Shown: positions 1 to 6,689, counted from the stretch's first letter. The stretch: DNA of 17,605 bases from an uncultured Collinsella sp. (GCA_902495545.1 CABUXM010000041.1:1-17605), one strand, 5' to 3'. The notes: a model not told the origin generated them from the sequence alone. Numbers and translations are program-made.

Positions 1-2
1 GG

Positions 3-104
3 GCCTACGAGGCATGGGTCGAGGCCGGACTTCCGCTCGATTGGGACAGGCAGGCCTTCGAGGCCGAGCGCAAAATGGATTCTAAAAAACACCTTGCCAA
101 ATAG
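3..104 (+). CDS. C-terminal end of an unidentified protein (partial)
   Basis: An open frame enters from the left edge and ends with TAG at 102-104. It encodes about 33 residues, starting AYEAWVEAGLPLDWDRQ and ending in a lysine-rich tail. The acidic/aromatic then basic composition looks like a real cytoplasmic protein end. A large hairpin begins 12 bases after the stop, as expected at the end of a gene. The fragment is too short for me to assign a family. It could also be a chance open frame, since only 33 codons are visible. Confidence 0.5.
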   Translation, partial: AYEAWVEAGLPLDWDRQAFEAERKMDSKKHLAK

Positions 105-112
105 GAGCGTCA

Positions 113-168
113 GCGCGAGCCCACTTATCCGATGCTCCGAAGGAGCAGGATAAGCGGGGCTCATGCGC
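113..168. terminator. Long hairpin between convergent gene ends
   Basis: A nearly continuous stem is built from GAGCCC (117-122), CTTATCC (124-130) and TGCTCC (133-138), a GAA loop, then GGAGCA (142-147), GGATAAG (148-154) and GGGCTC (157-162). GCGC at both outer edges (113-116, 165-168) could extend it. It lies between the end of the plus-strand gene (104) and the end of the minus-strand hydrolase (213). It could therefore end transcripts from both sides, although neither side has a clear run of T. Confidence 0.5.
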
Positions 169-212
169 GAGGACGTTTACAAAACTAAAGGTCAGAGCCC
201 CCGATGGGATGG

Positions 213-1550
213 CTACCTCGAAACCCTGGCCGACCACTCCCAGCAGCCCACCGGCTCGCCGTCGATGAGTACGTTGCCCCCGTCGAAGTCTTGATAACAC
301 AGGTCGTTGAATTGGTTGATCCACACGCCGTGGTTGAACGTCTTCTTGGGCGAGCCGTCGGCCTCGCGATACACGCCGGTCAGGTCCTCGACATTGCTAA
401 AGTACGTAAGGTGCACGTTGGCGCCGGCATCGCGCAGGCGCGCCGTGAGCGGCAGCACGGTCTGTTGCGGTGACACAAGCTCGTCGCCCTTGGAGTGCGT
501 AAACCACAGCGGCGTCTTGGCGAGCGCGGCCACGTCCTCGTCCGTGGCGTTGTACCACGGGGCGCAGCAGGGAAGGCCCGCGGCGAAGAAATCGGGGTAG
601 TCGGCGCACAGGCGCAGGGTCATAAAGCCGCCGTTGGAAAGACCGGCGACCACGATGCGGTCGGTGTCGATGCGGTCGGCATGCTCGGCGACAAACTCGT
701 CGATAAGCGCCTTGAGCACGGAGGAGTAGATGCTCTGGTTGGAGCGACCGAGTTGCTCGACGCCGTTGTCCATCCAAAACGTGGGCGACTGCGGCACGAG
801 CACCCAGGCAAAGCCGCCAAAGTAGCGCTGGATCTGCGCCTGGCTAATGGCCGTCACGCGGTTGCCGATATAGGCGCGCGTAGCGCCTTCGCCTTGCGTG
901 GCGCCCTTGCCCTCGCCGGCGCCGTGCAGATACACCACGAGCGGTGCCTTTTGGGGCACGACCGTCGCTTCGGGCGCAAAGGGGTTGAAGCATGCCGAGT
1001 CTTCGGCCTTAAAGCTGGGCTCAAAGAAGCCGTATTCGAGCGCGATGCCGTCGACGGCGGTCTTTTGCGTGGCGTTGCTCCAGCCTTTGAGCGCGGGGCA
1101 GATATCGCCACGGCAGGTGTCGAAGACCAGGCCGCAGGTGGGATCGTCGCCGTCGTTGCCGGGAAGAGCTGTGAGCTGCGTGATGCGCAGCTGGTCATCG
1201 AGCATGCGCGAGCCCATGACGCCGCCTTCGATCTTTTTGGTCAGGCGGTGCTCGGCGACCTCGAGCGCCACATGGGTGCCCACGGCGAGCTTACGTCCGT
1301 TCTCGTCGCACGGATATGCGGCGAGAATGTTGATGTAACCCACGGAGGGCGCGGCATGGTCGGCGCCGCGCTCCTTGCGCATCAGAACCTCGCCCGAGCG
1401 CTCGTGACGCTCTACATATATATGGAAGGTGTTCGCGTCGATGTCGTTGGCGCGCACGGTGCAGGGCAGGTCGAGTACGACCTTGCTGATCCAGGGGCCA
1501 AAGTCGCCCAAGGTGGTGACGGTTGCGTAGGTACACAATTTGAGCTCCAT
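213..1550 (-). CDS. Alpha/beta-hydrolase, esterase or S9-like peptidase
   Basis: A 445-residue protein with an alpha/beta-hydrolase domain in its C-terminal half. Visible elements are the oxyanion-side HGAGEGKG at 209-216, the nucleophile elbow GLSNGG with Ser305, a likely acid Asp356 in SKGDELVS, and a likely His407 in FNHG. The first ~190 residues form a beta-rich extra domain, as in esterases with an Ig-like N-terminal domain (LpqC/PHB-depolymerase or prolyl-oligopeptidase-like families). No signal peptide is visible, so it probably acts in the cytoplasm. The start at 1550 is supported by AAGGGAGG seven bases upstream. It diverges from the PTS gene across a shared operator-rich region, which suggests it removes an ester or acyl group from the same plant-derived substrate. 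The fold and triad are clear; the substrate is not known. Confidence 0.8.
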   Translation of the reverse strand: MELKLCTYATVTTLGDFGPWISKVVLDLPCTVRANDIDANTFHIYVERHERSGEVLMRKERGADHAAPSVGYINILAAYPCDENGRKLAVGTHVALEVAEHRLTKKIEGGVMGSRMLDDQLRITQLTALPGNDGDDPTCGLVFDTCRGDICPALKGWSNATQKTAVDGIALEYGFFEPSFKAEDSACFNPFAPEATVVPQKAPLVVYLHGAGEGKGATQGEGATRAYIGNRVTAISQAQIQRYFGGFAWVLVPQSPTFWMDNGVEQLGRSNQSIYSSVLKALIDEFVAEHADRIDTDRIVVAGLSNGGFMTLRLCADYPDFFAAGLPCCAPWYNATDEDVAALAKTPLWFTHSKGDELVSPQQTVLPLTARLRDAGANVHLTYFSNVEDLTGVYREADGSPKKTFNHGVWINQFNDLCYQDFDGGNVLIDGEPVGCWEWSARVSR

Positions 1551-1598
1551 GAGCTGCCTCCCTTACGCCGCGAATGCCTGGCATCTGCGGCAATACAA

Positions 1599-1614
1599 AC
1601 TAAACATGTTTAGT
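1599..1614. promoter_or_regulatory. Operator-like palindrome near the hydrolase start
   Basis: ACTAAACATGTTTAGT is a perfect 16-base palindrome, about 50 bases upstream of the hydrolase start codon. It shares the TAAACA half-site with the palindromes at 1683 and 1918. The position suits a repressor site for the minus-strand gene. Confidence 0.6.
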
Positions 1615-1676
1615 GTAATCTAGAATTGAAGAATAACCATATGAACTCGGTAAACGGCAAAATTGAACACGTCGTG

Positions 1677-1702
1677 AGCTACTAAACATATGTTTACTAG
1701 CT
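1677..1702. promoter_or_regulatory. 26-base near-perfect palindrome, likely operator
   Basis: The core TAAACATATGTTTA (1683-1696) is a perfect palindrome. The symmetry continues outward to AGCT at both ends (1677-1680 and 1699-1702) with a single mismatched pair (1682/1697). It shares its half-site with two other inverted repeats in this intergenic region. Confidence 0.65.
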
Positions 1703-1917
1703 TCTAGCAGGGATTCTGTTGATGAGTTAACAGATCGGTGAGGTGTTCATCATAATAAAATCCCACGTAAATGGCTATATATCAATAGAGGGTCAAAGAG
1801 ACCATTTCCCGCCATTCAAATACGTTCACCCCCGATTTCCTACCGTTCACCGGACTGTAGACGGCAAAATTGCCATAAATTCGGCGCTCCGTGTAAACTA
1901 AAGCCCGTAAACGTTCA

Positions 1918-1934
1918 GTAAACACCTTGTTTAC
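1918..1934. promoter_or_regulatory. Operator-like inverted repeat upstream of the PTS gene
   Basis: GTAAACA and TGTTTAC are separated by CCT. The site lies about 107 bases before the PTS start and about 37 bases before the possible -10 TATAGT (1971-1976). The half-site matches the two palindromes nearer the hydrolase gene. Confidence 0.6.
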
Positions 1935-2040
1935 AAAAGCGTATCCAAGGGTCCGGCAACCGTAAGGGGTTATAGTCGCCGGGCCAAAGGCGTGCCTAAG
2001 CCCAAGGGGGCTGGCACACGAAGATATGGGGAGGGGTCCC

Positions 2041-3468
2041 ATGGCAGTAGATAACAAGCAGATTGCCACCGATGTCCTCGAGCTCGTGGGCGGTGCGGAG
2101 AATGTTTCCGTCGCCACCAACTGCATGACGCGCCTGCGTCTGACGCTCAAGGACAACAACAAGGCCGACGTGGAGAAGATCAAGAAGGTCAAGGGTGTTC
2201 TGGGATGCCAGTTCGCCGGCAGCCAGCTCCAGGTCATCATCGGCCAGAACGTGCCCAAGGTGCTCGCCGAGTTCGTCGCCATCTCCGGCGTCAAGCAGGG
2301 TGCCGCCGTCGACGAGAACCTCGATGCTTCCAAGCAGAAGTTCGAGCTCAAGAACCTGCCGAACGTCATCCTTGACTATCTGTCGGGCTCCATGACCCAG
2401 CTCATCCCGCTGCTCATGGCCGGCGGTCTGTTCCGTACCATCGCGGCCGTCCTCGGCCCCACCATGCTCGGTGTGCTCTCGGCCGACGACCCGACCTATA
2501 CGTTCCTCTACACCACGCTGTACGAGGCCACGTTCACCTTTATCCCCATCTACCTGGGTTATGCCGCGGCTAAGAAGCTCGGCGCCTCTCCGGTTCTGGG
2601 CATGCTGCTCGGTGGTGCCCTCATGGCTCCTTCCGTGGTGAGCGTCGCCACCCAGGAGGGCGGCGGAATCATCTCCGTCTACGGCATCCAGATCGCCGCT
2701 GCCAACTATCAGCAGTCCGTCCTGCCGATCATCCTTTCGGTGCCCGTCCTCTACTTCATCGAGAAGTTCTTTAAGAAGGTCATGCCCGACGTGCTCTCCA
2801 CGGTCTTCACGCCGTTCTGCACCATGATCGTCACCATCCCCATCGCCTTCATCGTCCTCGCCCCGATCGGCAACGAGATCGGTACGCTGATCGCTAACGC
2901 CCTCTTCGGCCTTGCTGACCTTGGCGGCATCGGTATCCTGATCGTCATGGCCGTCCTCGGTGCCTTCTGGCAGCTCTTCGTGGTCTGCGGCATGCACATG
3001 CCCGTCATCCTGCTCGCTCAGGTTCAGATCATCGCCGCCGGCTACGATCCCTTCGTCTTCGTTTCCACCAACTGCGCTATGGCCGCTGTCTGGGGCTGCG
3101 CCTTCGGTGCCTTCCTCAAGATGAAGAACCCCGACGAGAAGTCCCTTGCCATCGGTTACGTCATCTCCGCCATCGCCGGCGGCGTTACCGAGCCTGCGCT
3201 CTTCGGTATCCTCATGCGCTTCCGTCGCACCATGCTCGGCATGTTCATCGGCGGTGCCATCGGCGCTGTGTTCTCCGGCCTCATGGGTGTTACCTACTAC
3301 CTCGCAGGCGGTGCGTCCAACTTCCTGGTCTTCACCAACTACCTGCAGGGTGGCCAGATGAACACCGTCTGGGCTATCGTTGGTATGGCAATCTCCTTTG
3401 TCATCGCCGCTGCCGTCGTCTTTGCCTGCGGCTTCTCCAAGGAGGAACTCGCCGAGATGGAGGCCTAA
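2041..3468 (+). CDS. PTS system EIIBC permease, Glc/beta-glucoside type
   Basis: A 475-residue membrane permease of the phosphoenolpyruvate phosphotransferase system. Residues 1-~85 are an EIIB domain with the phosphorylated Cys28 in NCMTRLRL. Residues ~105-465 are the EIIC channel with many hydrophobic helices and the signature GVTEPALFG at 381-389. There is no EIIA domain after EIIC (the protein ends GFSKEELAEMEA), unlike full-length BglF, so an EIIA elsewhere must donate the phosphate. I prefer the start at 2041 over the in-frame ATG at 2026 because GGGAGGGG (2029-2036) sits at a normal distance. Codons are strongly biased to C-ending forms, suggesting high expression. The subfamily (beta-glucoside, sucrose or trehalose-like) cannot be fixed by eye; the glycoside hydrolase and kinase downstream favour a glycoside. 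Confidence 0.93.
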   Translation: MAVDNKQIATDVLELVGGAENVSVATNCMTRLRLTLKDNNKADVEKIKKVKGVLGCQFAGSQLQVIIGQNVPKVLAEFVAISGVKQGAAVDENLDASKQKFELKNLPNVILDYLSGSMTQLIPLLMAGGLFRTIAAVLGPTMLGVLSADDPTYTFLYTTLYEATFTFIPIYLGYAAAKKLGASPVLGMLLGGALMAPSVVSVATQEGGGIISVYGIQIAAANYQQSVLPIILSVPVLYFIEKFFKKVMPDVLSTVFTPFCTMIVTIPIAFIVLAPIGNEIGTLIANALFGLADLGGIGILIVMAVLGAFWQLFVVCGMHMPVILLAQVQIIAAGYDPFVFVSTNCAMAAVWGCAFGAFLKMKNPDEKSLAIGYVISAIAGGVTEPALFGILMRFRRTMLGMFIGGAIGAVFSGLMGVTYYLAGGASNFLVFTNYLQGGQMNTVWAIVGMAISFVIAAAVVFACGFSKEELAEMEA

Positions 3469-3508
3469 GGCCAAACCGTTCGGTCACATATGACCTCACC
3501 TACACGAC

Positions 3509-3546
3509 AGGGCCCCGTCAGGCGTAAGCCCGGCGGGGCCCTTCTT
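3509..3546 (+). terminator. Intrinsic terminator after the PTS gene
   Basis: GGGCCCCG (3510-3517) pairs with CGGGGCCC (3534-3541) and is followed by TTCTT. It lies 40 bases after the PTS stop codon and before the glycoside hydrolase gene. It should reduce, and may block, read-through. Confidence 0.85.
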
Positions 3547-3602
3547 GCAAGGTAGACTGATGGGGCGGACGGGATTCGCCCGCGAGGGTTTGCCAAGCGG
3601 CA

Positions 3603-3635
3603 GGGGCTTTCGCACGGGGTTACCGCGAAAGCCCC
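3603..3635 (+). promoter_or_regulatory. Hairpin in the leader of the glycoside hydrolase gene
   Basis: GGGGCTTTCGC (3603-3613) pairs perfectly with GCGAAAGCCCC (3625-3635), leaving an 11-base loop. It is 41 bases before the hydrolase start codon and has no T-run after it. It may protect the 5' end of a processed transcript or work with the terminator at 3509 to set expression of the gene. Confidence 0.5.
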
Positions 3636-3676
3636 CGGCGGTTCGCAAATCCTTTATCAAACGAAAGGACATGCAG

Positions 3677-4990
3677 ATGAGTTTGGGAAAGCTGACCGTC
3701 AACGGTCGCCAGGACGGCTTTTTGTGCGAGGGCAAACCGTTCTTCTGGTTTGCCGATACGTGCTGGAGCGCATTTACGAGCATTGCCGAGGATGACTGGG
3801 ACTACTACCTGACCCGCCGTGCCGAGCAGGGCATGAACGCACTGCAGATCAACACGCTCCCGCAGTGGGATCGCTGCTGCCCCGACCTGGGCATTTGGCC
3901 CTATGCCAGCGAGGACGGCGTGCACTTTGATTGGTCCCGTCCCAACCAGGCATATTGGGACCGCGCCGCCGCCATGTGCCGCGCGGCCGTCGAGCACGGC
4001 ATCCGCCCGGCGCTCGTGCTCATGTGGTGCAACTACGTGCCCGGTACCTGGGGTGCCAAGATCGCCGAGCGTTGCGGTGCCGAGGTTATGCCGCGTGAGG
4101 AGGTCCGCGCCCACGTTGCCCGCGTCGTCGAGAACCTGGGCGAGTTCGACCCCGTCTACGTGGTGACGGGCGATACCGACTTTGCCGGCGACGAGGCGAT
4201 CGCCTATTACGAGGACGCCCTCGACGAGGTCGTTAAGCGCGCGCCCGACGCGTTGCGCACCATGCATATCAATCGCGGCAATCGCACCATTCCGGCGCAG
4301 TATCTGGACCGTCTGGACTTTTATATGTTCCAGCCCGGCCACAACTACGAGGGCCAGCCCGAGGCATGGCGTCTGCCGCAGGACTTTATCGCCAACTACC
4401 CTAAAAAGCCGATGGTCAACTCTGAGCCTTGTTACGAGCAGATGGGTGCGTCGCGCAATGTGTACTGGCGCTTCACCGCGCAGGATTGCCGCGCGAGCGT
4501 ATGGTCGTCGATTCTTGCCGGCGCCAGTGCCGGCGTAACTTACGGCGCACACGGCGTTTGGAACTGGCAGACATCGCGCAGCCAAGGCTCGGTGCTGGGC
4601 GAGGGCTTCGACATGCCGTTCCGCTGGCAAGAGTGCCTGCAGTTTGCGGGCGTGTGGGACTTTGGCGCGATCGAGCATGTGCTTGCCGGCCTGGGCGCTA
4701 CTGCCGGTGACGATGCGCTTGCCGTGGTTCCGGCGCAGGAGCTGCTCGACGACGCGCGCGAGTCCATCCGTGTGGCGCGCGTTGGCGATCGCGTCGTCAC
4801 GTACCTGCCGCGCACCACGGCGCTCAAGTTTAAGCTCGACGGCGCGCGCGGCTGGACGGCGACGGTCCTCGACATGGAGGACAAGCGCATCGCCAAGCTG
4901 CCCGTCCGCGATAACGGTGACGGCACCGTGCGCGTGGCTCAGCATCCCTTTGAGCACGACGCGCTGGTGATCCTGGCCCCCGGGCGCTAA
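3677..4990 (+). CDS. DUF4038 (apiosidase-like) glycoside hydrolase
   Basis: A 437-residue protein resembling the DUF4038/apiosidase-like TIM-barrel family (PF13204, related to GH140). The start region LTVNGRQDGFLCEGKPFFWF is typical of the family. VTGDTDF (164-169) and VNSEPCYE (247-254) are in the regions where the family carries its catalytic acids; Glu250 is the candidate nucleophile, inferred from family pattern. The last ~80 residues form a small beta domain, as in the collagen-binding-like tail of the family. No signal peptide is visible, so it acts inside the cell on imported substrate. The start at 3677 has AAAGGA seven bases upstream; the ATG at 3671 would be too close. It follows the PTS gene in the same direction but beyond a terminator, so its transcription may be partly independent. 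The substrate is unknown. Confidence 0.82.
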   Translation: MSLGKLTVNGRQDGFLCEGKPFFWFADTCWSAFTSIAEDDWDYYLTRRAEQGMNALQINTLPQWDRCCPDLGIWPYASEDGVHFDWSRPNQAYWDRAAAMCRAAVEHGIRPALVLMWCNYVPGTWGAKIAERCGAEVMPREEVRAHVARVVENLGEFDPVYVVTGDTDFAGDEAIAYYEDALDEVVKRAPDALRTMHINRGNRTIPAQYLDRLDFYMFQPGHNYEGQPEAWRLPQDFIANYPKKPMVNSEPCYEQMGASRNVYWRFTAQDCRASVWSSILAGASAGVTYGAHGVWNWQTSRSQGSVLGEGFDMPFRWQECLQFAGVWDFGAIEHVLAGLGATAGDDALAVVPAQELLDDARESIRVARVGDRVVTYLPRTTALKFKLDGARGWTATVLDMEDKRIAKLPVRDNGDGTVRVAQHPFEHDALVILAPGR

Positions 4991-5038
4991 CGGCTCTTCT
5001 CCAACATTTACAACCCAGTCCCTTTCATTAGGCTGCGA

Positions 5039-5089
5039 CGGAATGGTTCCTGCATGACGGCTTTAAGCTGCCAAGGGGGGGCCATTCCG
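5039..5089. repeat. Inverted repeat in the gap before the remnant
   Basis: CGGAATGG (5039-5046) is inverted as CCATTCCG (5082-5089) with a 35-base loop that contains a run of seven G. It lies directly upstream of the 28-base dispersed repeat at 5095. It looks like part of the same repeat-rich junk between the two genes. Confidence 0.45.
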
Positions 5090-5094
5090 CCACG

Positions 5095-5122
5095 CTCATT
5101 GGGGACGTACTTAAATGAGTGG
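5095..5122. repeat. 28-base dispersed repeat, copy 1
   Basis: CTCATTGGGGACGTACTTAA (first 20 bases) plus ATGAGTGG is identical to 6473-6500. CTCATT and AATGAG at its ends are complementary, so it can form a small hairpin. It is related to the larger palindrome at 6325-6374, which carries TCATTGGGGACGTTCTT. Confidence 0.85.
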
Positions 5123-5287
5123 TCTCGTGAGTTTGAGGGCGAGTCGGGCGCTCGATACAAGGTGAGTGTCGTGGACACATGGGGCATGACGGAGGAGGAG
5201 CTTCCCGGAACCTTTGAGGGCAAGTTCCGCATCGATCTCCCAAGTAAGCAGTATATGATGCTTCGCCTGACCAAATTAGAGGCGTAA
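5123..5287 (+). pseudogene. C-terminal remnant of a second DUF5605-type glycoside hydrolase
   Basis: From 5123 the frame encodes SREFEGESGARYKVSVVDTW and then about 34 more residues ending in FRIDLPSKQYMMLRLTKLEA, with TAA at 5285-5287. From memory this resembles the DUF5605 domain that closes many DUF4038 glycoside hydrolases (pattern DTW-N/G-M...GTF.GKF...LP...Y...RL). Only the tail is present. The frame can be extended back to an ATG at 5054, but that upstream part is repeat and hairpin DNA. The homologous part begins exactly where a 28-base dispersed repeat (5095-5122) ends. I read it as the scar of a deleted second hydrolase gene rather than a 77-residue working protein. The DUF5605 match is recalled, not searched. 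Confidence 0.6.
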
Positions 5288-5323
5288 AACAGAGATAATC
5301 GGCTCCGGGCGTGACTTGCTGCA

Positions 5324-5358
5324 CGACCATTGCAGGGGGGTAACCCCTGTGATGGTCG
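5324..5358 (+). terminator. Hairpin upstream of the ROK kinase gene
   Basis: CGACCATTGCAGGGG (5324-5338) pairs with CCCCTGTGATGGTCG (5344-5358) apart from two central mismatches. It lies about 40 bases after the remnant's stop codon and 40 bases before the kinase start. There is no T-run, so it may be a weak terminator or a transcript-stabilising hairpin. Confidence 0.4.
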
Positions 5359-5398
5359 CGGCGATGCGCGTCCGGGGCTACGCTTGTAAGGAGTGAGC

Positions 5399-6310
5399 AT
5401 GCAGGAGTTTTTTGGAATCGATGTGGGCGGTACGGCCGTTAAATGGGCTGTGCTGGGCGAGGATTTTTTCATCCGCGAGCGCGGAAGCCTGCCGACGGGC
5501 TTTACCACGGCTGATGAGACGGTCGCGGCGCTGATCTCGCTCGTCGAGCCGTATCGCGAGCGCGTGAGCGCCGTGGGCGTGAGTGCGCCCGGCGGCATCT
5601 ACGAGGGAGATGTCACAGGAACGATCCATCGCGGTGGTGCGCTCACGTTTATGGATGGCTGTCCGCTCGGAAAGCTTATGCGCGAGGCTCTGGGGGTGCC
5701 GATTGCCGTCAATAACGACGGTAAGTGCTGTGCACTTGGTGAGTATGCGGCTGGCGCTCTGCGCGGGACGCGTTTTGGCGTGGTGCTCGCTATCGGCACG
5801 GGCATCGGCGGCGGTATCGTCATCGACGGCAAGGTCCTGCGCGGCGCGCACTGCTTTGCAGGCGAGTTTAGCTTCTTGCGCAACGATGTCACGACTGCTG
5901 CGAGCATGGAAAACTCCTTTGCGGGTTCGGGCGGTTGGCGTGCGCTCCGCGATGCCGCCGTTGCCGAGAAGGGCCTGCCTGCGGATTCTCCGGTGGACGG
6001 CCGCCGCGTCTTTGAGTGGATCGCGGATGGCGACATGGCGGCGCAGCGCGCGCTCGACCGCTACGCTCGCGCCTTTGACGGACAGCTCATCAACCTGCAG
6101 GCCGTGCTCGACCCCGAGGTCTTTGTGATCGCAGGCGGCATCTCGTGCCATCCCGAGCTCGTCGATGCCCTGCGTGTGCAGATGCCGCTGGCCCTCGCGA
6201 GTTACGAAGGGACCCTTGCCGGCATTCCTGTGCCGCAGATAAAGGCGGCCGAGCTCGGCAACGACGCCAACCTTTACGGTGCCGTCCAGGAGGCCATGCG
6301 CCTGGTGTAG
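5399..6310 (+). CDS. ROK-family sugar kinase
   Basis: A 303-residue cytoplasmic kinase of the ROK family. It has the ATP-binding start FGIDVGGTAVKW (5-16), the catalytic region AVNNDGKC with Asp107, GTGIGGG (133-139), and GAHCFAGEFSF with Glu156. It has no N-terminal helix-turn-helix, so it is an enzyme and not a ROK repressor. The CxCGxxGC zinc motif usual in ROK glucokinases is missing after the GE motif. That may mean a beta-glucoside kinase-like or other subfamily, but this is inference. I chose the ATG at 5399 because AAGGAG (5388-5393) lies five bases before it; the GTG at 5393 overlaps that site. It most likely phosphorylates the monosaccharide released by the neighbouring hydrolase. 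Confidence 0.88.
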   Translation: MQEFFGIDVGGTAVKWAVLGEDFFIRERGSLPTGFTTADETVAALISLVEPYRERVSAVGVSAPGGIYEGDVTGTIHRGGALTFMDGCPLGKLMREALGVPIAVNNDGKCCALGEYAAGALRGTRFGVVLAIGTGIGGGIVIDGKVLRGAHCFAGEFSFLRNDVTTAASMENSFAGSGGWRALRDAAVAEKGLPADSPVDGRRVFEWIADGDMAAQRALDRYARAFDGQLINLQAVLDPEVFVIAGGISCHPELVDALRVQMPLALASYEGTLAGIPVPQIKAAELGNDANLYGAVQEAMRLV

Positions 6311-6324
6311 CGCATTGGACATAA

Positions 6325-6374
6325 TCATTGGGGACGTTCTTGTTTGACTAGTCGTTTAAGAACGTCCCCAATGA
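6325..6374. repeat. REP-like palindrome with 17-bp arms
   Basis: TCATTGGGGACGTTCTT (6325-6341) is perfectly inverted as AAGAACGTCCCCAATGA (6358-6374) around a 16-base centre that itself contains ACTAGT. It begins 15 bases after the kinase stop codon. The GGGGACGT core matches the repeats at 5095 and 6473. Such units resemble the REP sequences moved by RAYT (TnpA-REP) enzymes, but no such gene is in the window. It may also work as a terminator for the kinase gene. Confidence 0.85.
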
Positions 6375-6387
6375 CTATCCACAGAAT

Positions 6388-6451
6388 GAGAGTGGATAAT
6401 CTCCCGTTTTTGGCCTGCATGCGGGCTCAAAGTGGGAGATTATCCACTCTC
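6388..6451. repeat. Second long inverted repeat with 18-bp arms
   Basis: GAGAGTGGATAATCTCCC (6388-6405) is perfectly inverted as GGGAGATTATCCACTCTC (6434-6451), with a 28-base centre that contains GCATGC. It follows the previous palindrome by 13 bases and has a different sequence. The pairing can be lengthened by three further pairs, one of them G-U. Confidence 0.85.
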
Positions 6452-6470
6452 GTTATTTGATTGGCACTTG

Positions 6471-6500
6471 CACTCATTGGGGACGTACTTAAATGAGTGG
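6471..6500. repeat. 28-base dispersed repeat, copy 2
   Basis: Positions 6473-6500 are identical to 5095-5122. Here the arms are longer, CACTCATT (6471-6478) and AATGAGTG (6492-6499), so this copy forms the more complete hairpin. It is followed at 6502 by GGCTGGGGACACTCC, another variant of the GGGGAC core. Confidence 0.85.
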
Positions 6501-6689
6501 CGGCTGGGGACACTCCTTGTCGAGCCGCAGGCCGTGCGCGTCCCTTCTGGGCCATGCGGCTCAAAATCGGTTTACGCCGTGGGCTGTTGGGGTCAAATTA
6601 GCGACATTTTGAGGATGGGTTCGATATTAGGACTGGTTCTTTAATAGAATAGATTTGCAGGCCATTAAGCGACTGCGGGGGGGGGCTTC

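Larger units (their letters stand above)
1551..2040. promoter_or_regulatory. Divergent control region of the sugar-use locus
   Basis: This 490-bp stretch has no convincing gene and is AT-richer than its surroundings. It holds three inverted repeats with a common half-site: ACTAAACATGTTTAGT (1599-1614), TAAACATATGTTTA (1683-1696) and GTAAACA-CCT-TGTTTAC (1918-1934). Further single TAAAC sites lie at 1651, 1894 and 1908. A 16-base near-repeat ending ACGGCAAAATTG occurs at 1650-1665 and 1857-1872, and GTTCACC occurs at 1824 and 1844. The arrangement fits a dimeric repressor or activator acting on both divergent genes. No regulator for it is visible in the window. TATAGT at 1971-1976 is a possible -10 for the PTS gene, without a good -35. 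Confidence 0.65.
6311..6689. other. Repeat-filled intergenic region before the LuxR-type gene
   Basis: These 379 bases hold no convincing gene. The first 190 are a tandem set of inverted repeats (6325-6374, 6388-6451, 6471-6500, and a weaker CGGCT...AGCCG around 6501-6527). The rest, 6530-6676, is AT-richer and must hold the regulator's promoter. I see a -10-like TAGAAT at 6645-6650 but no good -35. A run of nine G follows at 6677-6685. Confidence 0.6.

Noticed and set aside
495..1613. Plus-strand open frame of 372 codons opposite the hydrolase gene
   Set aside because: The minus strand carries a complete catalytic triad and a good ribosome binding site; this frame has neither domain nor Shine-Dalgarno support.
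1996..3474. Minus-strand open frame of 492 codons over the PTS gene
   Set aside because: It is a codon-bias shadow: its protein is a low-complexity mix of D, E, G and H, while the plus strand gives a clear EIIBC permease.
6325..6500. Possible CRISPR array in the repeat cluster
   Set aside because: The repeats differ from one another, are palindromic units with unequal spacing, and there are no cas genes nearby.
6432..6644. A 70-codon plus-strand frame sharing the peptide SLGTYLNEW with the frame at 5054
   Set aside because: The shared peptide comes only from the 28-base DNA repeat being in the same frame twice, so it is not protein homology.
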